Shown in pieces: positions 47,201-56,986 of a DNA stretch of 64,000 nucleotides. Both the position numbers and the translations under genes were made by a program. The notes beneath the pieces are model-generated. The model was not told the DNA's origin, searched no databases, and was given only the letters and a program-made list of their open reading frames with translations. How positions within the stretch are numbered: position 1 is the stretch's first letter; each line of letters begins with the position of its first letter. The stretch spans positions 1-64,000 of the forward strand of contig CAMDNE010000010.1 in the NCBI GenBank assembly GCA_945902745.1. The letters run 5' to 3'. This stretch comes from Chitinophaga pinensis (GTDB taxonomy: Bacteria; Bacteroidota; Bacteroidia; Flavobacteriales_D; Crocinitomicaceae).

Positions 47201-50200
47201 AGAAGTAATTGTTGCTGTTGGCAATGCATTAACAGTTACAACATTGGTTGATGAATTGGTGCAGTTATTTGTGTTCCCAACTACCAAAACAGTATTAGTT
47301 CCAGAAGCAAATGCACCGGAATTAATCGTATTGCTTGGAGAGCTAGGTCCTTGAGAAACGCTGTTAACGAAGAATTCATAATTTGTAGCTCCAGTAGATG
47401 TAAAAGTCACTAATTGATCAGAACAGAATACATTGTTTGCATCGTTATTTGTTAATTGAACAATCGGAATTGCATTGACAGTGGTTACAATTGGCAATGA
47501 TACACTTGTACATCCAAGGGTAGAGCCAAGAACTGTTACACTTTGCCCATTCGTAATTCCACTTGTAGAAAATGAAGTTGTTGTTGTTAAACTTCCTTGA
47601 GGAATACCATTCACCATAAATTGGTAATAAGTGCTCCCTGAAGCACTGAAAGTTAAAGATTGTCCAGCACAGATCGTATTGTCTGCATCTGAACTACTTA
47701 AAGTCATGATTGGATTTGGATTAACAGTAACAATCATAGCTGGTGAACTGTTCGCAGAACATCCATTCGATCCTGTCCCAGTTACATAAATTGAATTTGC
47801 ACCAGTTGTCAAAGTTGGATTAGTAAAAGTCGGACTTGGTTGAACACCACCTTGAGCTATTCCATTTACAAATAGTTGATAACTTATGGCATTGGCACCG
47901 GTCAAGGTTATTGATCCACCTTGACAAATTGTATTATCAGGATCATTGGAGAATAAATTCACAGAAGGAAGAGGTAACACTGTAAAAATTAGATCATCAC
48001 TAACAAAACACCCATTGCTTTCACCAACAACTGAAATTGTTTGACCGTTTGTCAAAGTGCTTGTATTTAATGTACCTACCGCAGAGGAAGGTCCCTGAGA
48101 AGTACCATTAATAAAAAACTGATAGTTCGTCGCTCCACTGGCAGTAAATAAAACAGAAGTATTTTGACATATAGAATTGTCTGCGTCAGAACTGCTTAAA
48201 GATGTTGTAGGTGATGTATTTACAGTGAATATTACCGGAGTAGTTGAAGTTGTGCAGCCTCCAAATGCACCGTCTACATATATTGCATCATTGTTATTTA
48301 ATGTTGTAGTGTATGTGTTCAGAGCAGTAGGTCCAAATTGTGCAACACCATTCACATAAAAGGTATAGATTGCTGCACCACTTGCTGTAAATGTAACATT
48401 ATCTACTCCACAAACTGCATTATCGGCATCTGAATCCGTCATTGTTACAACTGGTAAAGGTAAAAATGTGTAAGTAAATAATTGCGTTGCTTTGAAAGAA
48501 CATGCTCCAACCGTATTGTATCCAATAACATAAACAGTATCAAAATTGTTTAATGCAGTAGTAGACCAGGTTGCTGTCGCAGAAGGTCCTTGTTGCGAAA
48601 CTCCATCAATGAAGAATTCATAAGTATTAGCACCATTTGCAGTAAATGTAACAGATTGATTCTGACAAATAATCGCACCAGCCACTGAAGAGACAAGTGA
48701 TGTCACTGGTAGAGGATCCACATTAAAAATCATATCAATTGTGTCTCGGCAACCATAAATTGATTGTCCTACTAGTGCAATAGTATCACTATCAACTATT
48801 GTCGTTGTAGAAAAAAGACCGGCTAAAGTGTATCCTGTAACATTTGCATTGTTTTTTCTATATCGGAAAGTATAGGTTGGGTCGATAGAAGTTGCATCAA
48901 AAGTCACAAGGTCACCTGCACAAATGGATGTGTCAGCATCGCTCACAGTCCATGAAAAAATAGGAGTCGGATTCACATTGAAAATAAATTGGGGCATTGT
49001 GTCACTTACGCACCCACCCTGATAGCCTAAAACACTTATTGTATCATTATCATTTAAAAGTGAAGTAGTATATAAGGTGTCTGTCGGTGATGGAATGTTT
49101 AATGAAACTCCATTTAGAAAAAATTCATAGCTCATACCAGTTAAAGCACTTCCTGCCTCAAAAGTCACAGAATTACCTTCACAAATTGATTTGTCAATAT
49201 CACTTGTGTTGAAGTAAAGTTCAGGTTTGTAAATCGTGACATTTTGAGTTAAAGTGTCAGTGCAGAAATTCGTATAAGTTGTTATTAAAGTAACATTGAA
49301 AGAACCACCATTTGGAAAAACGTGTGCATTAGTATCTGAAACTGATGTAATCCAAGTGCTATCAGTCGGGGGATTGGCATAATACCCTGTGGTTCCGTCA
49401 TTAAAGAACCAAGTTGAAATAATATCATTGACATTCCCGGAAATTGCAGTTGAAATATTAGAAAATAGGGTTGTATCGCCGAAACAATACGGACCATTTA
49501 CTGTGAAATTAGCAGTTACAGCAGGAGTTGCACTAAAGACCCAATTAGTGTTTGAACCGTTATTGTTTGAAAATAAAGTAGTTAGCGCGGCATTCGAGGC
49601 ATTAATCCCTTTCAGATTTAAACATTCTGCAACAACGTTTAAAGCACTAGCTTTGGAAAGATTCGCCTGATTAATAGCTCCGATGGTGTCAGTACTAGAA
49701 ATATAAATGCGGTCCATACAATTGCCTTTTAGAACTAAACTGTCACTTACTATCTGTGTTCCAGCTGAATCTAAAAATAAATGTGATCCTGGTGTAACAC
49801 GCAATTTATTAAAAGTGTTGTTACCTGTTATTTTTTGTTGTAACACAAAAGGACCTATTTGTAATGGGTCATAATCTAGCGTTACATTATAAAATATCAA
49901 ACCTTCAGTTAAAAGATCGTTTCCATAATTTAGAGTATCACCAATATAAATTTCAGAAGTTCCAGCTGAGAAAACAATTACGGCATCGTTATCGGTACTA
50001 AATTTTTGTTTTAGGTTTATGAACGAACTGCCTAGTGAAAGTCCTCTTCCATCAGTTGCGCTTAACGGATTATCAATTGAAATAATTGAACCGGTGGCAA
50101 TGTTATTTCCATTTGTTTGAAAATTCCCATTGAAAATTAGAATACTTGAAGAATCACTCATGTCCAATTGATCATTCAATGAAACAATTGCCCCATTCGT

Positions 50201-51637
50201 GCTTGTAGCAATTAGGAAATTACAATCTACATCAGCGGTATTAATATCGATTTGCGCTGAGCGATTGAATTGAATTCCGCTTCCAATTATATTTCTGTTT
50301 ACAGAAAGATTCGAGTTCAAAACAATATTCCCATAGGCCATTATATTTGAATCAAGGGTAAGAAATTGTTGAGCTGAAATACCTGTCCAATCCATCGATT
50401 TGAAAAAAGCTGTATCATCAACCAAGACAATTTGATTTGCTAATGAAAAGGAAAGTGCATCAAAAAAAACTGAATCAGCAGATGAAGGCAAACATCCTGA
50501 GACAGCACCTCCTGAACTTAATGACCAATGATTAATATCATTCCAATTACCACCATTTCCAATCCAATATAATTTGGAAGGGCTCAATGTCCAACCTGTT
50601 GAATTCATCAAATCGGTTAGCGAAACATTATAAATTGTCGGTCCGGAAGCATTTACTTTGTTAATCGCTAATCCTTGAGAGTTCCATGGCGATGTGCTGA
50701 TTGAAAGAGTTGCCGCTGCAAGACTGACATCAACAGCTTCCAAAATAAATGGTGAAGTACAAGTTCCCTGCGCGGTCAAAGAGCTAGCAGTCGTAGTGGT
50801 TCCGTTTCCAAGTTCCAAAATGGTAGAATTTGGCAAAATGATGTTTGTAAAAGTATTTGAACTGTTAATGGTAAGATTAGCAGCATTTGAATTTAATATT
50901 GCATAAGTAAGACTAGCTCCGGTAAAAGTTACTGTTCCTGTATTTTGCAAATTGATTGTTGCAGGGGAAGTCCAAACTAGTGGATTGGGAGCAGTTCCTG
51001 GAATCATGAGCCATGTTGTTCCAGTAACATTAAAAGTACTTCCGGTAAAATTAAGGGTTCTGTTACCACCATTGGTTGAACTATAATTAGCACATGTAAT
51101 TGTTCTCGAAATGGCAGTGACTAATCCCTGAGTTATGTTAATGTTTTGTGTGGTGTTTAGGTTGTCGTTAAGTGTTACACCATTTGCACTTGTAGAACCA
51201 GTGAAATTAAAAGTGTTTCCCCATATTTGTCCGTTTGATGTAATTCCAGATAGTGCAGTTGCCGAATACATATTGATGACACCGACGTATGTAATATTTG
51301 CTAATCCATTAGAAAGTAATGAGCCTCGAATCTCTATAGATGCTAATATAGATGCTAAAGTAAAAGAATTTGCAACAACAGAAAAATCAAAATTATTTAT
51401 TATTACTGCTGCATCCATAGTAACAGTATTTCCAATTGCTAAAAGACCCGAATTATTATCGAAAAATACATTATCTGCAGCAACAGGAACTGTAGCACCC
51501 CCTGCACCTCCACTTGCCGTAGACCAATGGGTGATGTCAGACCAGTTCCCCGTTCCACCAATCCAATAACGGCTGGCAGCATGAGAATAACAAAATAATA
51601 TTAGACTGAAAATAGTTAAAAGTAGATTTTTTTTCAT
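44249..51637 (-). CDS. Giant T9SS cargo with 13 Ig-like repeats and an RCC1 propeller
   Basis: 2462 residues from the ATG at 51637 (MKKNLLLTIFSLILFCYSHA, signal peptide); earlier in-frame starts lack a signal peptide. Order: two related YWIGGTGNWSDITHWS-type units near 25 and 350; a PKD-like domain near 700-790; 13 Ig-like repeats of about 84 residues from about 810 to 1880 (core SSDADNxICxGxSVTFTASG); an Ig-like domain split by seven RCC1 blades (about 1940-2290); another Ig-like domain; and a type A T9SS sorting domain near 2385-2462 (VYPNPTNGVVHMEL, GFYIVEIF). It should cross the outer membrane by the T9SS and remain on the surface. Function is probably adhesive or binding; the ligand is unknown. 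Confidence 0.93.
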   Translation of the reverse strand: MKKNLLLTIFSLILFCYSHAASRYWIGGTGNWSDITHWSTASGGAGGATVPVAADNVFFDNNSGLLAIGNTVTMDAAVIINNFDFSVVANSFTLASILASIEIRGSLLSNGLANITYVGVINMYSATALSGITSNGQIWGNTFNFTGSTSANGVTLNDNLNTTQNINITQGLVTAISRTITCANYSSTNGGNRTLNFTGSTFNVTGTTWLMIPGTAPNPLVWTSPATINLQNTGTVTFTGASLTYAILNSNAANLTINSSNTFTNIILPNSTILELGNGTTTTASSLTAQGTCTSPFILEAVDVSLAAATLSISTSPWNSQGLAINKVNASGPTIYNVSLTDLMNSTGWTLSPSKLYWIGNGGNWNDINHWSLSSGGAVSGCLPSSADSVFFDALSFSLANQIVLVDDTAFFKSMDWTGISAQQFLTLDSNIMAYGNIVLNSNLSVNRNIIGSGIQFNRSAQIDINTADVDCNFLIATSTNGAIVSLNDQLDMSDSSSILIFNGNFQTNGNNIATGSIISIDNPLSATDGRGLSLGSSFINLKQKFSTDNDAVIVFSAGTSEIYIGDTLNYGNDLLTEGLIFYNVTLDYDPLQIGPFVLQQKITGNNTFNKLRVTPGSHLFLDSAGTQIVSDSLVLKGNCMDRIYISSTDTIGAINQANLSKASALNVVAECLNLKGINASNAALTTLFSNNNGSNTNWVFSATPAVTANFTVNGPYCFGDTTLFSNISTAISGNVNDIISTWFFNDGTTGYYANPPTDSTWITSVSDTNAHVFPNGGSFNVTLITTYTNFCTDTLTQNVTIYKPELYFNTSDIDKSICEGNSVTFEAGSALTGMSYEFFLNGVSLNIPSPTDTLYTTSLLNDNDTISVLGYQGGCVSDTMPQFIFNVNPTPIFSWTVSDADTSICAGDLVTFDATSIDPTYTFRYRKNNANVTGYTLAGLFSTTTIVDSDTIALVGQSIYGCRDTIDMIFNVDPLPVTSLVSSVAGAIICQNQSVTFTANGANTYEFFIDGVSQQGPSATATWSTTALNNFDTVYVIGYNTVGACSFKATQLFTYTFLPLPVVTMTDSDADNAVCGVDNVTFTASGAAIYTFYVNGVAQFGPTALNTYTTTLNNNDAIYVDGAFGGCTTSTTPVIFTVNTSPTTSLSSSDADNSICQNTSVLFTASGATNYQFFINGTSQGPSSAVGTLNTSTLTNGQTISVVGESNGCFVSDDLIFTVLPLPSVNLFSNDPDNTICQGGSITLTGANAISYQLFVNGIAQGGVQPSPTFTNPTLTTGANSIYVTGTGSNGCSANSSPAMIVTVNPNPIMTLSSSDADNTICAGQSLTFSASGSTYYQFMVNGIPQGSLTTTTSFSTSGITNGQSVTVLGSTLGCTSVSLPIVTTVNAIPIVQLTNNDANNVFCSDQLVTFTSTGATNYEFFVNSVSQGPSSPSNTINSGAFASGTNTVLVVGNTNNCTNSSTNVVTVNALPTATITSSDADDLICAGTSVTFSAGGGNQYQFYINGVPTGGLSTISNYTSSTLLNGNVISVDVLSGAGCQSFATESAITVNATPTVTLTSSDFDQTVCVGENVDFTFSGATDYEYFINSISQGPASAVTTFSSTTLMNGDDIYVIGSTSGCPNNSVTLSFTVFGPPAVNLINNGDNLICTGEATNLNATGALNYQYLINGIPVSGFTPVATYNGTVNNGDIVSVIGEANGCTMASTGSISYTVYTFPVLSSTSSDADNVICLNDAITFTASNGMTYEFSVNGNMLQSGSGSNYTNSNLLNGDVVNITAFNGDCPSTPDTYTFTVNSMNLDLAVSPSSLVCEGSTVVFMASGANQYEFFLNGVSQGAMSATNTLTSSNISDEDEITFNGYSTTTLCSQDLNNYILMNVISEPTITPSAGPDFCEGDSIILTSNQSYGNQWYLNGSPIASATDTSYVVFASGSYSLESTLGGNGNVWSFGWNATGILGDETNFNNPNPTIAVSSESFDELSSGADFILGVTTLGTVFSWGENNSGQLGDGTYTASNLPQAVPTLSNIKTVATTESSSMAVSNTGATYVWGNNTVGQLATGNTSVINFPYANPALTNVDSIAAGKQHFVILKNDGTVWSVGNNSFGQLGSGNLINSATANQIGGLANIISVGAGEYHSFAINNIGDLYVWGNNGSGQLGLNDINGRLIPTISPLKNIINAQGGAVHSAFLSSDNKVYTTGGNQYGQLGTTDLIDRIIPTEVGVTGAAMISAGQYTTLIKRLDNSVFGMGNNTEDQLSSSNGNAISIPEQITDLEGVTFVEASNLSSHFIFGISTSCVSISMNLNMIPVTNVTITAVGDVLSTVPGTAYQWYFNGNIIGGANAQSFTATTAGYYSVEVTFGGSCTGVSADYPYNIVGISDLTNDVKVYPNPTNGVVHMELSNNYDLNKIIIVIQDMSGRITPSTPLMNGGKIDLDLSAYAEGFYIVEIFVENESISRFQLLKTQ

Positions 51638-51785
51638 TGTTTGCAGATATATGGCTCGTTCGTTTAAAACGGTGCAAATATTATAAAAAAAAACGTCAAA
51701 TATCATAATTATCATTATTATGATACAAATCCTTGTTTTTTAAATTTTAATTTTTTCAAATCCTTTTTTACATAAAAAAATAGGT

Positions 51786-51793
51786 TACATTTG
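51786..51793 (+). promoter_or_regulatory. Probable -7 element of the SprB-type operon
   Basis: TACATTTG matches TAnnTTTG 34 bases before the first start codon. At the -33 distance there is a T-rich stretch but no TTG, so the element is imperfect. It is the only good candidate upstream of the five-gene run. Confidence 0.45.
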
Positions 51794-51827
51794 CCTGCAA
51801 AATTAGTCACTAACTATTTCTGATGTT

Positions 51828-52361
51828 TTGAAGAAGACCCTTACTATATCCAAGTTACTGTTTGTTTACCTGTTGTTTTTTAGCTTTTCATCAATTGCTC
51901 AAAACGATACTATTCAGTCAAACAATTCTGATATCGACACGAATCAGATAAAGCCAAATCAAAAACCAGCTAATTTAAAAATGCTTGTTCCTCCAACTGG
52001 ATTTGTCGTTTCAGATAGATTCAATGGGTATATCCATTATCAGGCAGGTGCGGCGATTATCATGTCGATGATTGAAAACACGAATTTCCTAAACATTGAA
52101 AAGGGGATGACTGATGAATTTTTCAAAGCGAATCAATTGACTTTAATTGAAAAACGAAATTTGGAAACCAACATTGGTACTAAAGGGTTGGTTTATAAAT
52201 TTTCTTTTGTTCTTAAAGAGAAGATATATATTAGATATTTTGTCTATGCTGGCGACTTAAATAATACACTTTGGTTGGCAATAACGTATCCAAGAGATTT
52301 GGAAACTTTAGTTGACAGTGAAATATTAAAAAGTATTCAGACAATAAACATTAATCCTTAA
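51828..52361 (+). CDS. Small secreted protein at the head of the SprB-type operon
   Basis: 177 residues. A signal peptide (LLFVYLLFFSFSSIAQ) is followed by an Asn/Gln-rich linker and a domain of about 130 residues (KMLVPPTGFVVSDRFNGYIH, ending SEILKSIQTI). The pattern of a hydrophobic ligand-like domain with a late YFVYAGDLNNTLWLAITYP resembles small PsbP/DcrB-type folds, but I cannot assign it. The start is TTG at 51828, since the nearby ATG is out of frame. It lies four bases before the first giant protein, so it is probably part of the same surface system. Confidence 0.75.
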   Translation: MKKTLTISKLLFVYLLFFSFSSIAQNDTIQSNNSDIDTNQIKPNQKPANLKMLVPPTGFVVSDRFNGYIHYQAGAAIIMSMIENTNFLNIEKGMTDEFFKANQLTLIEKRNLETNIGTKGLVYKFSFVLKEKIYIRYFVYAGDLNNTLWLAITYPRDLETLVDSEILKSIQTININP

Positions 52362-52365
52362 TCAA

Positions 52366-55300
52366 ATGAACATGTTGACATTTAAAAAATGTTTGTTTGC
52401 ACTGCTGCTTTTTTCTCACAGCTCACTTATAGCACAGCCAACACAAACAGTTGATTATATTGTTCCTTTCGCTTCAGGGAATCAAAATATGTGGGGACCA
52501 TCTTGGGATGCTGTTAATCTTAACATTTCAGTACCGCTGTTTGACGTAAGTTGGGACGAAAGTTTTGGTTTTAGTGCTATTACGAATATTATTGGATTCG
52601 ATTTTGGTTTTGGTGTTAACGGAAGTTTTTCGGGAACCATTGGGGCTGAGTTTAATATTTCTAATTTCTCGACTGGTGAAGTTGCAGTAAATTATCCTAT
52701 CGATGTTACCCTCACAATGAATGAGGATTTATCCTATGACCCAGGTGATCAAGTAAGAATCGAAACGGAATATGCATTGGAGCCAGGAACAGAGTTGAAC
52801 ACAATGTACCCTAATGCTGGTGAGGCAACATTGGATTTGTATTTTCAAATGGGAGCAAGTTTGTCTGCAACACTTTGTGCTTTTGGGTGTACTACATTTC
52901 CAATAATTCCCTCTTTCAATACCGGAATGCAAAATATTAATGTTTTTACAATAAACGAAAGTGAGATTACATTTTTTAGCGTTAATGGAGGAGCACCAGC
53001 ATATGCGTATTCTGTTTTTCCATTAAATACATCGACGATAGTACCAAATGCTGATCCATTGGGTGAAATAGGCTTGACAGGTATCTTGGACATGCCACAT
53101 GTTTACACGTTAGATGGAAATAGTGGTGTTGATTTATATGCTTGTGGAGGGGGAGAACATCCTGACTCTGCATATATTCAAGTTGATCTTAATATATTTG
53201 ATTTATTATCAAATATCCCAGGGCCCCAAGGTGAAATCCTTGCTAATCTAGATGGTGACGAAGACATTCCAATTGTCTCTGGTGCGTCACTCTCATGGAC
53301 ATTTTTTGGTGCGATTCTTAATTTGGATTTCCATAATAAACAATGTTTTGATTTCAACCCAAAAGTTTATGGTCGATTTGAATTTCCTGTTGCTGTTGAT
53401 TATTCAGCCTATGGACCGACTGGAACTTTGACTTCATCTGGAACATCATCGATAATAAATGTACAAATAGGCGGATATATTGATTACAAATACCCATGTT
53501 ATTTTACAGAATTGAATATTGAACCGACCTACAGTATAGATGGACAATTTAGAAACCATACATATGACTCGGTAGCACTTTATCTTTATATGTCAGCTCT
53601 TTCATTCGGTTTAGTAATTCCTTCTGTTGAAATCACCCCAGAAATCACCATTCCTGAAATTTGTATACCAATTCCATATCCATGTCCTTCTTGGTCATGC
53701 CCTTGGTGTTGGTGTACCTATACAGCTTGTACGCCGTCGTTTACAATTCCTGCTCTTAATTCTCCTGCAATAGATTGGGATTTAACAGATATTGGTTTGA
53801 ATGACCCAGTTTGGGAGTACACATTGGATTTAACAAACTTTCAATATGATTGGTACGATAATACGTGGGCACTTGAAGGTTTCGATCAACACATTATGGC
53901 AGATTTCACGATGTACGCACAACCTCGTACAATAACTACAACTCAAACGAATGTTAATTGTTATGGACAAAGTACAGGTTCAATTGATGTTACAATCAAT
54001 GCCACTGCTTATGATATAAGCACACCATATACGTATAGTTGGACTAATGGTCAGACGACAGAAGACATTAGTTCTTTACCTGCTGGAGCCTATGAATTAA
54101 TCTCTTATGACACTCATGGCTGCGAATTATTTACTGGCACGACTATTTTACAACCATCTCAAGAATTAGCAGTAGGAGTAGTTGCTGTCGATAAATCGTG
54201 TAATGGTGGACCGAATGACGGTTCTGCGAATATTACTGTGATTGGAGGAACAAGCCCTTATACATATAGCTGGACTAATGGCGCGACTACTGAAGATATC
54301 AGTGGACTTGCTCCAGGAGTTTACACAGTTACCGTTACGGATTTCAGAGGATGTACTAAAGTTGCTTCAGCTACCATCGGACAACCAGCTGTTTTAGGTC
54401 AAGCTGCTGCAATATCAAATGTAAGTTGTAATGGAGGAGTGGATGGAGCAATCTCAGTAGACGTATTTGGTGGAACATTACCTTATACTTTTTCGTGGTC
54501 AAGTGGTCAAACAACTGAAGATTTAACTTCAATTCCTGGTGGATCATTTACTTTAACTGTGACTGACGGTAAATTTTGTACAAGTATAGCTCCTTATATT
54601 GTAAGCCAACCAATTGCACCACTAGCTCTTGTTATTTCGGGAGTTAATGTTTTATGTAAAGGTGGATCAACTGGAGCAATAAACCTTACAACATCTGGAG
54701 GAACTCCTGGTTACAGTTACCAATGGTCAAGTTCTTTAGGAGTTTTATTACCATTTATAACTGAAGATTTGAGCAATGTTTCTGCCGGAACTTATTTCGT
54801 TACTGCAACAGATTCTAAGGGATGTATAGCACTTGCAAATCAATTGATTTCAGAACCGATTCAAGGAATTGCTTCGAATCCGACCTTGGTTCATATAAAT
54901 TGTTTTGGTCAATCGACTGGTTCAATAACATCTGGTATTTCAGGAGGAACACCAGGTTATAATTATAATTGGTCTAATGGCGCAACCTCAACAAACTTGA
55001 TGAATGTTGCTGCAGGTACTTATACATTAACTGTAACTGATTTTAACTTGTGTGTTGGTAACTTCACATATCTTTTAACTCAACCTGTATCTGGTTTAAA
55101 TCTGACATTGGCTGGTGTAAACGTTAAATGCTTTGGAGAAAGTACAGGTTCAGTAACTTCAACTATAACTGGGGGAACACAACCATATTCTTATTCTTGG
55201 AGCAATGGGGCTTTGTCTGCTAATATTTCGACTGTTCCTGCAGCTACATATACTTTAACAATTACAGATAATGTAGGTTGCACTGTCAATACAAGTCAGA

Positions 55301-56985
55301 TTATTAGTCAACCCTTAGCACCATTGGCATTGACTTCTGTAATTACTGATGTTGATTGTTACGGAAATAATTCTGGTTCAGTAGACCTTTCAGTAAGTGG
55401 TGGAACAGCCCCTTATACATATCAATGGTCTAATAATGCTTCGATTATCCTTAATACATTTGCTCAGGATATATCAACTCAATATGCAGATAGTTATAAT
55501 GCTTTAGTTACTGACGCCAATCTTTGTCAGGCAAATTTAATTTCAATTGTTACTCAACCTGTCGCACCACTGAACTTTACTGGAATAGTCAATGATGTGA
55601 ATTGTTTCGGAGGAAATGATGGTGCTATAGACATTACAGTTACGGGTGGAACAACAAATTATTCATATTCCTGGTCAAATGGGGCTGTTACAGAAGATCT
55701 TTCTGCAATTATTTCTGGAAGTTATACGTTAACAATTACAGATTTTAATGGATGTACAAGTATGAGTTCATTCTCAGTTATTCAACCGAACAGTGCTCTC
55801 ACAGCAACGCTGGTTACAGAAGATGTTTTATGCAATGGAGATGCAACAGGTTCAATTGAATCATTCGTTACTGGAGGTACAACCCCTTATACTTATTTAT
55901 GGTCCAACGGTGCAACAACTGACGAAATCATATCTGTTCAGGCAAATCCTTATTCACTAACGGTGACTGATGCTCAGGGATGTACTTCCTTTACAGGAGC
56001 ATTGGTTAATGAACCTTCTGCGTTAATTTTAACTCCAACAGTTACGGATGCATTGTGTTTCGGTAACTCAGACGGACAAATTGTAATTTCTGTGGTTGGA
56101 GGGGAACAACCATACTACTTCTCTTGGGGGAATCAAAATGAAATATTATTGAATAACGCCAGTGAAACTTTGAGTGGTTTAATTGCTGAAGATTATTTTA
56201 TTAGAGTTCGTGACAAAAACAATTGTATCATTGAACAATATATCACTGTTGGTCAGCCTGCACTTCAGGAAGCGTCATTTACTACAACAAATGTTCTTTG
56301 CTTTGAAGATAGTACTGGAATTGTTGATGTAACATTCACTGGTGGAACAATGCCTTTCACAAATGTTTGGAATGACGGTCAGACGACTGAAGATGCAATT
56401 GGATTAGGTGCTGGTATTTATACATTTATGGGCACAGATGCTCAAGGATGTAAAGTAGGAGATACTGCAATCATCTACCAACCTGATTTAATTGAAATTA
56501 CTTATGAGATAACTACGGTTAGTTGTGTTGATCAATCCGATGCTGTTATTTTTGTAAATGCATATGGTGGAACACCTTCGTATTCATTTAATTGGAGTAG
56601 TGGGCAAACAACTCAAAACGTAGAAGACCTGTTGGCTGGAACTTATATATTGATAATTACCGATAATAATACTTGTAGCCAATCATTCAATTTTGAAATC
56701 CTTACAAATGACGTTGAATGTCTTGATATTCCAAACACCATTACACCGAACGGGGATAATTATAACGACACTTGGATTCTTGAAAATATTGATTTGTACA
56801 CCAATGCTGTAGTGAAAATCTTCAACAAATGGGGGAATGAAATATTTTCATCAACAAGTACTTATATTCCTTGGGATGGAACGGATAATGGGAATCCTTT
56901 ACCGTCAGAAGTTTATTATTACATTATTAACCTTAATAACCCGGAGGATAATCAATACACCGGAACAATAACAATTATACGTTAA
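52366..56985 (+). CDS. Giant SprB-repeat adhesin with type B T9SS sorting domain (1539 residues)
   Basis: A secreted surface protein. Signal peptide LFALLLFSHSSLIAQ; a unique N-terminal region (about 25-520) rich in beta strands, with a Cys/Trp cluster at 433-455 (CPSWSCPWCWCTYTAC); then 12 SprB repeats of about 75-85 residues from about 522 to 1440, each with a CxG...G start, GGTxPYTYxWSNG, and a YTLTVTDxxGC end; then a type B (CHU_C) sorting domain from about 1450 (TPNGDNYNDTWILENID, KIFNKWGNEIF). SprB itself is a mobile adhesin for gliding. Anchoring by the PorP/SprF protein two genes downstream is expected. ATG 52366 or 52372 may be the start. Confidence 0.93.
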   Translation: MNMLTFKKCLFALLLFSHSSLIAQPTQTVDYIVPFASGNQNMWGPSWDAVNLNISVPLFDVSWDESFGFSAITNIIGFDFGFGVNGSFSGTIGAEFNISNFSTGEVAVNYPIDVTLTMNEDLSYDPGDQVRIETEYALEPGTELNTMYPNAGEATLDLYFQMGASLSATLCAFGCTTFPIIPSFNTGMQNINVFTINESEITFFSVNGGAPAYAYSVFPLNTSTIVPNADPLGEIGLTGILDMPHVYTLDGNSGVDLYACGGGEHPDSAYIQVDLNIFDLLSNIPGPQGEILANLDGDEDIPIVSGASLSWTFFGAILNLDFHNKQCFDFNPKVYGRFEFPVAVDYSAYGPTGTLTSSGTSSIINVQIGGYIDYKYPCYFTELNIEPTYSIDGQFRNHTYDSVALYLYMSALSFGLVIPSVEITPEITIPEICIPIPYPCPSWSCPWCWCTYTACTPSFTIPALNSPAIDWDLTDIGLNDPVWEYTLDLTNFQYDWYDNTWALEGFDQHIMADFTMYAQPRTITTTQTNVNCYGQSTGSIDVTINATAYDISTPYTYSWTNGQTTEDISSLPAGAYELISYDTHGCELFTGTTILQPSQELAVGVVAVDKSCNGGPNDGSANITVIGGTSPYTYSWTNGATTEDISGLAPGVYTVTVTDFRGCTKVASATIGQPAVLGQAAAISNVSCNGGVDGAISVDVFGGTLPYTFSWSSGQTTEDLTSIPGGSFTLTVTDGKFCTSIAPYIVSQPIAPLALVISGVNVLCKGGSTGAINLTTSGGTPGYSYQWSSSLGVLLPFITEDLSNVSAGTYFVTATDSKGCIALANQLISEPIQGIASNPTLVHINCFGQSTGSITSGISGGTPGYNYNWSNGATSTNLMNVAAGTYTLTVTDFNLCVGNFTYLLTQPVSGLNLTLAGVNVKCFGESTGSVTSTITGGTQPYSYSWSNGALSANISTVPAATYTLTITDNVGCTVNTSQIISQPLAPLALTSVITDVDCYGNNSGSVDLSVSGGTAPYTYQWSNNASIILNTFAQDISTQYADSYNALVTDANLCQANLISIVTQPVAPLNFTGIVNDVNCFGGNDGAIDITVTGGTTNYSYSWSNGAVTEDLSAIISGSYTLTITDFNGCTSMSSFSVIQPNSALTATLVTEDVLCNGDATGSIESFVTGGTTPYTYLWSNGATTDEIISVQANPYSLTVTDAQGCTSFTGALVNEPSALILTPTVTDALCFGNSDGQIVISVVGGEQPYYFSWGNQNEILLNNASETLSGLIAEDYFIRVRDKNNCIIEQYITVGQPALQEASFTTTNVLCFEDSTGIVDVTFTGGTMPFTNVWNDGQTTEDAIGLGAGIYTFMGTDAQGCKVGDTAIIYQPDLIEITYEITTVSCVDQSDAVIFVNAYGGTPSYSFNWSSGQTTQNVEDLLAGTYILIITDNNTCSQSFNFEILTNDVECLDIPNTITPNGDNYNDTWILENIDLYTNAVVKIFNKWGNEIFSSTSTYIPWDGTDNGNPLPSEVYYYIINLNNPEDNQYTGTITIIR

Positions 56986-56986
56986 A

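Noticed and set aside
46190-49215. Regularly spaced similar sequences resembling a large repeat or CRISPR array.
   Set aside because: The period of about 250 bases is the coding period of Ig-like protein repeats; there are no short identical repeats with unique spacers.
51638-51715. Upstream starts of the giant RCC1 protein.
   Set aside because: They would place 26 residues before a textbook signal peptide that begins at the ATG 51637.
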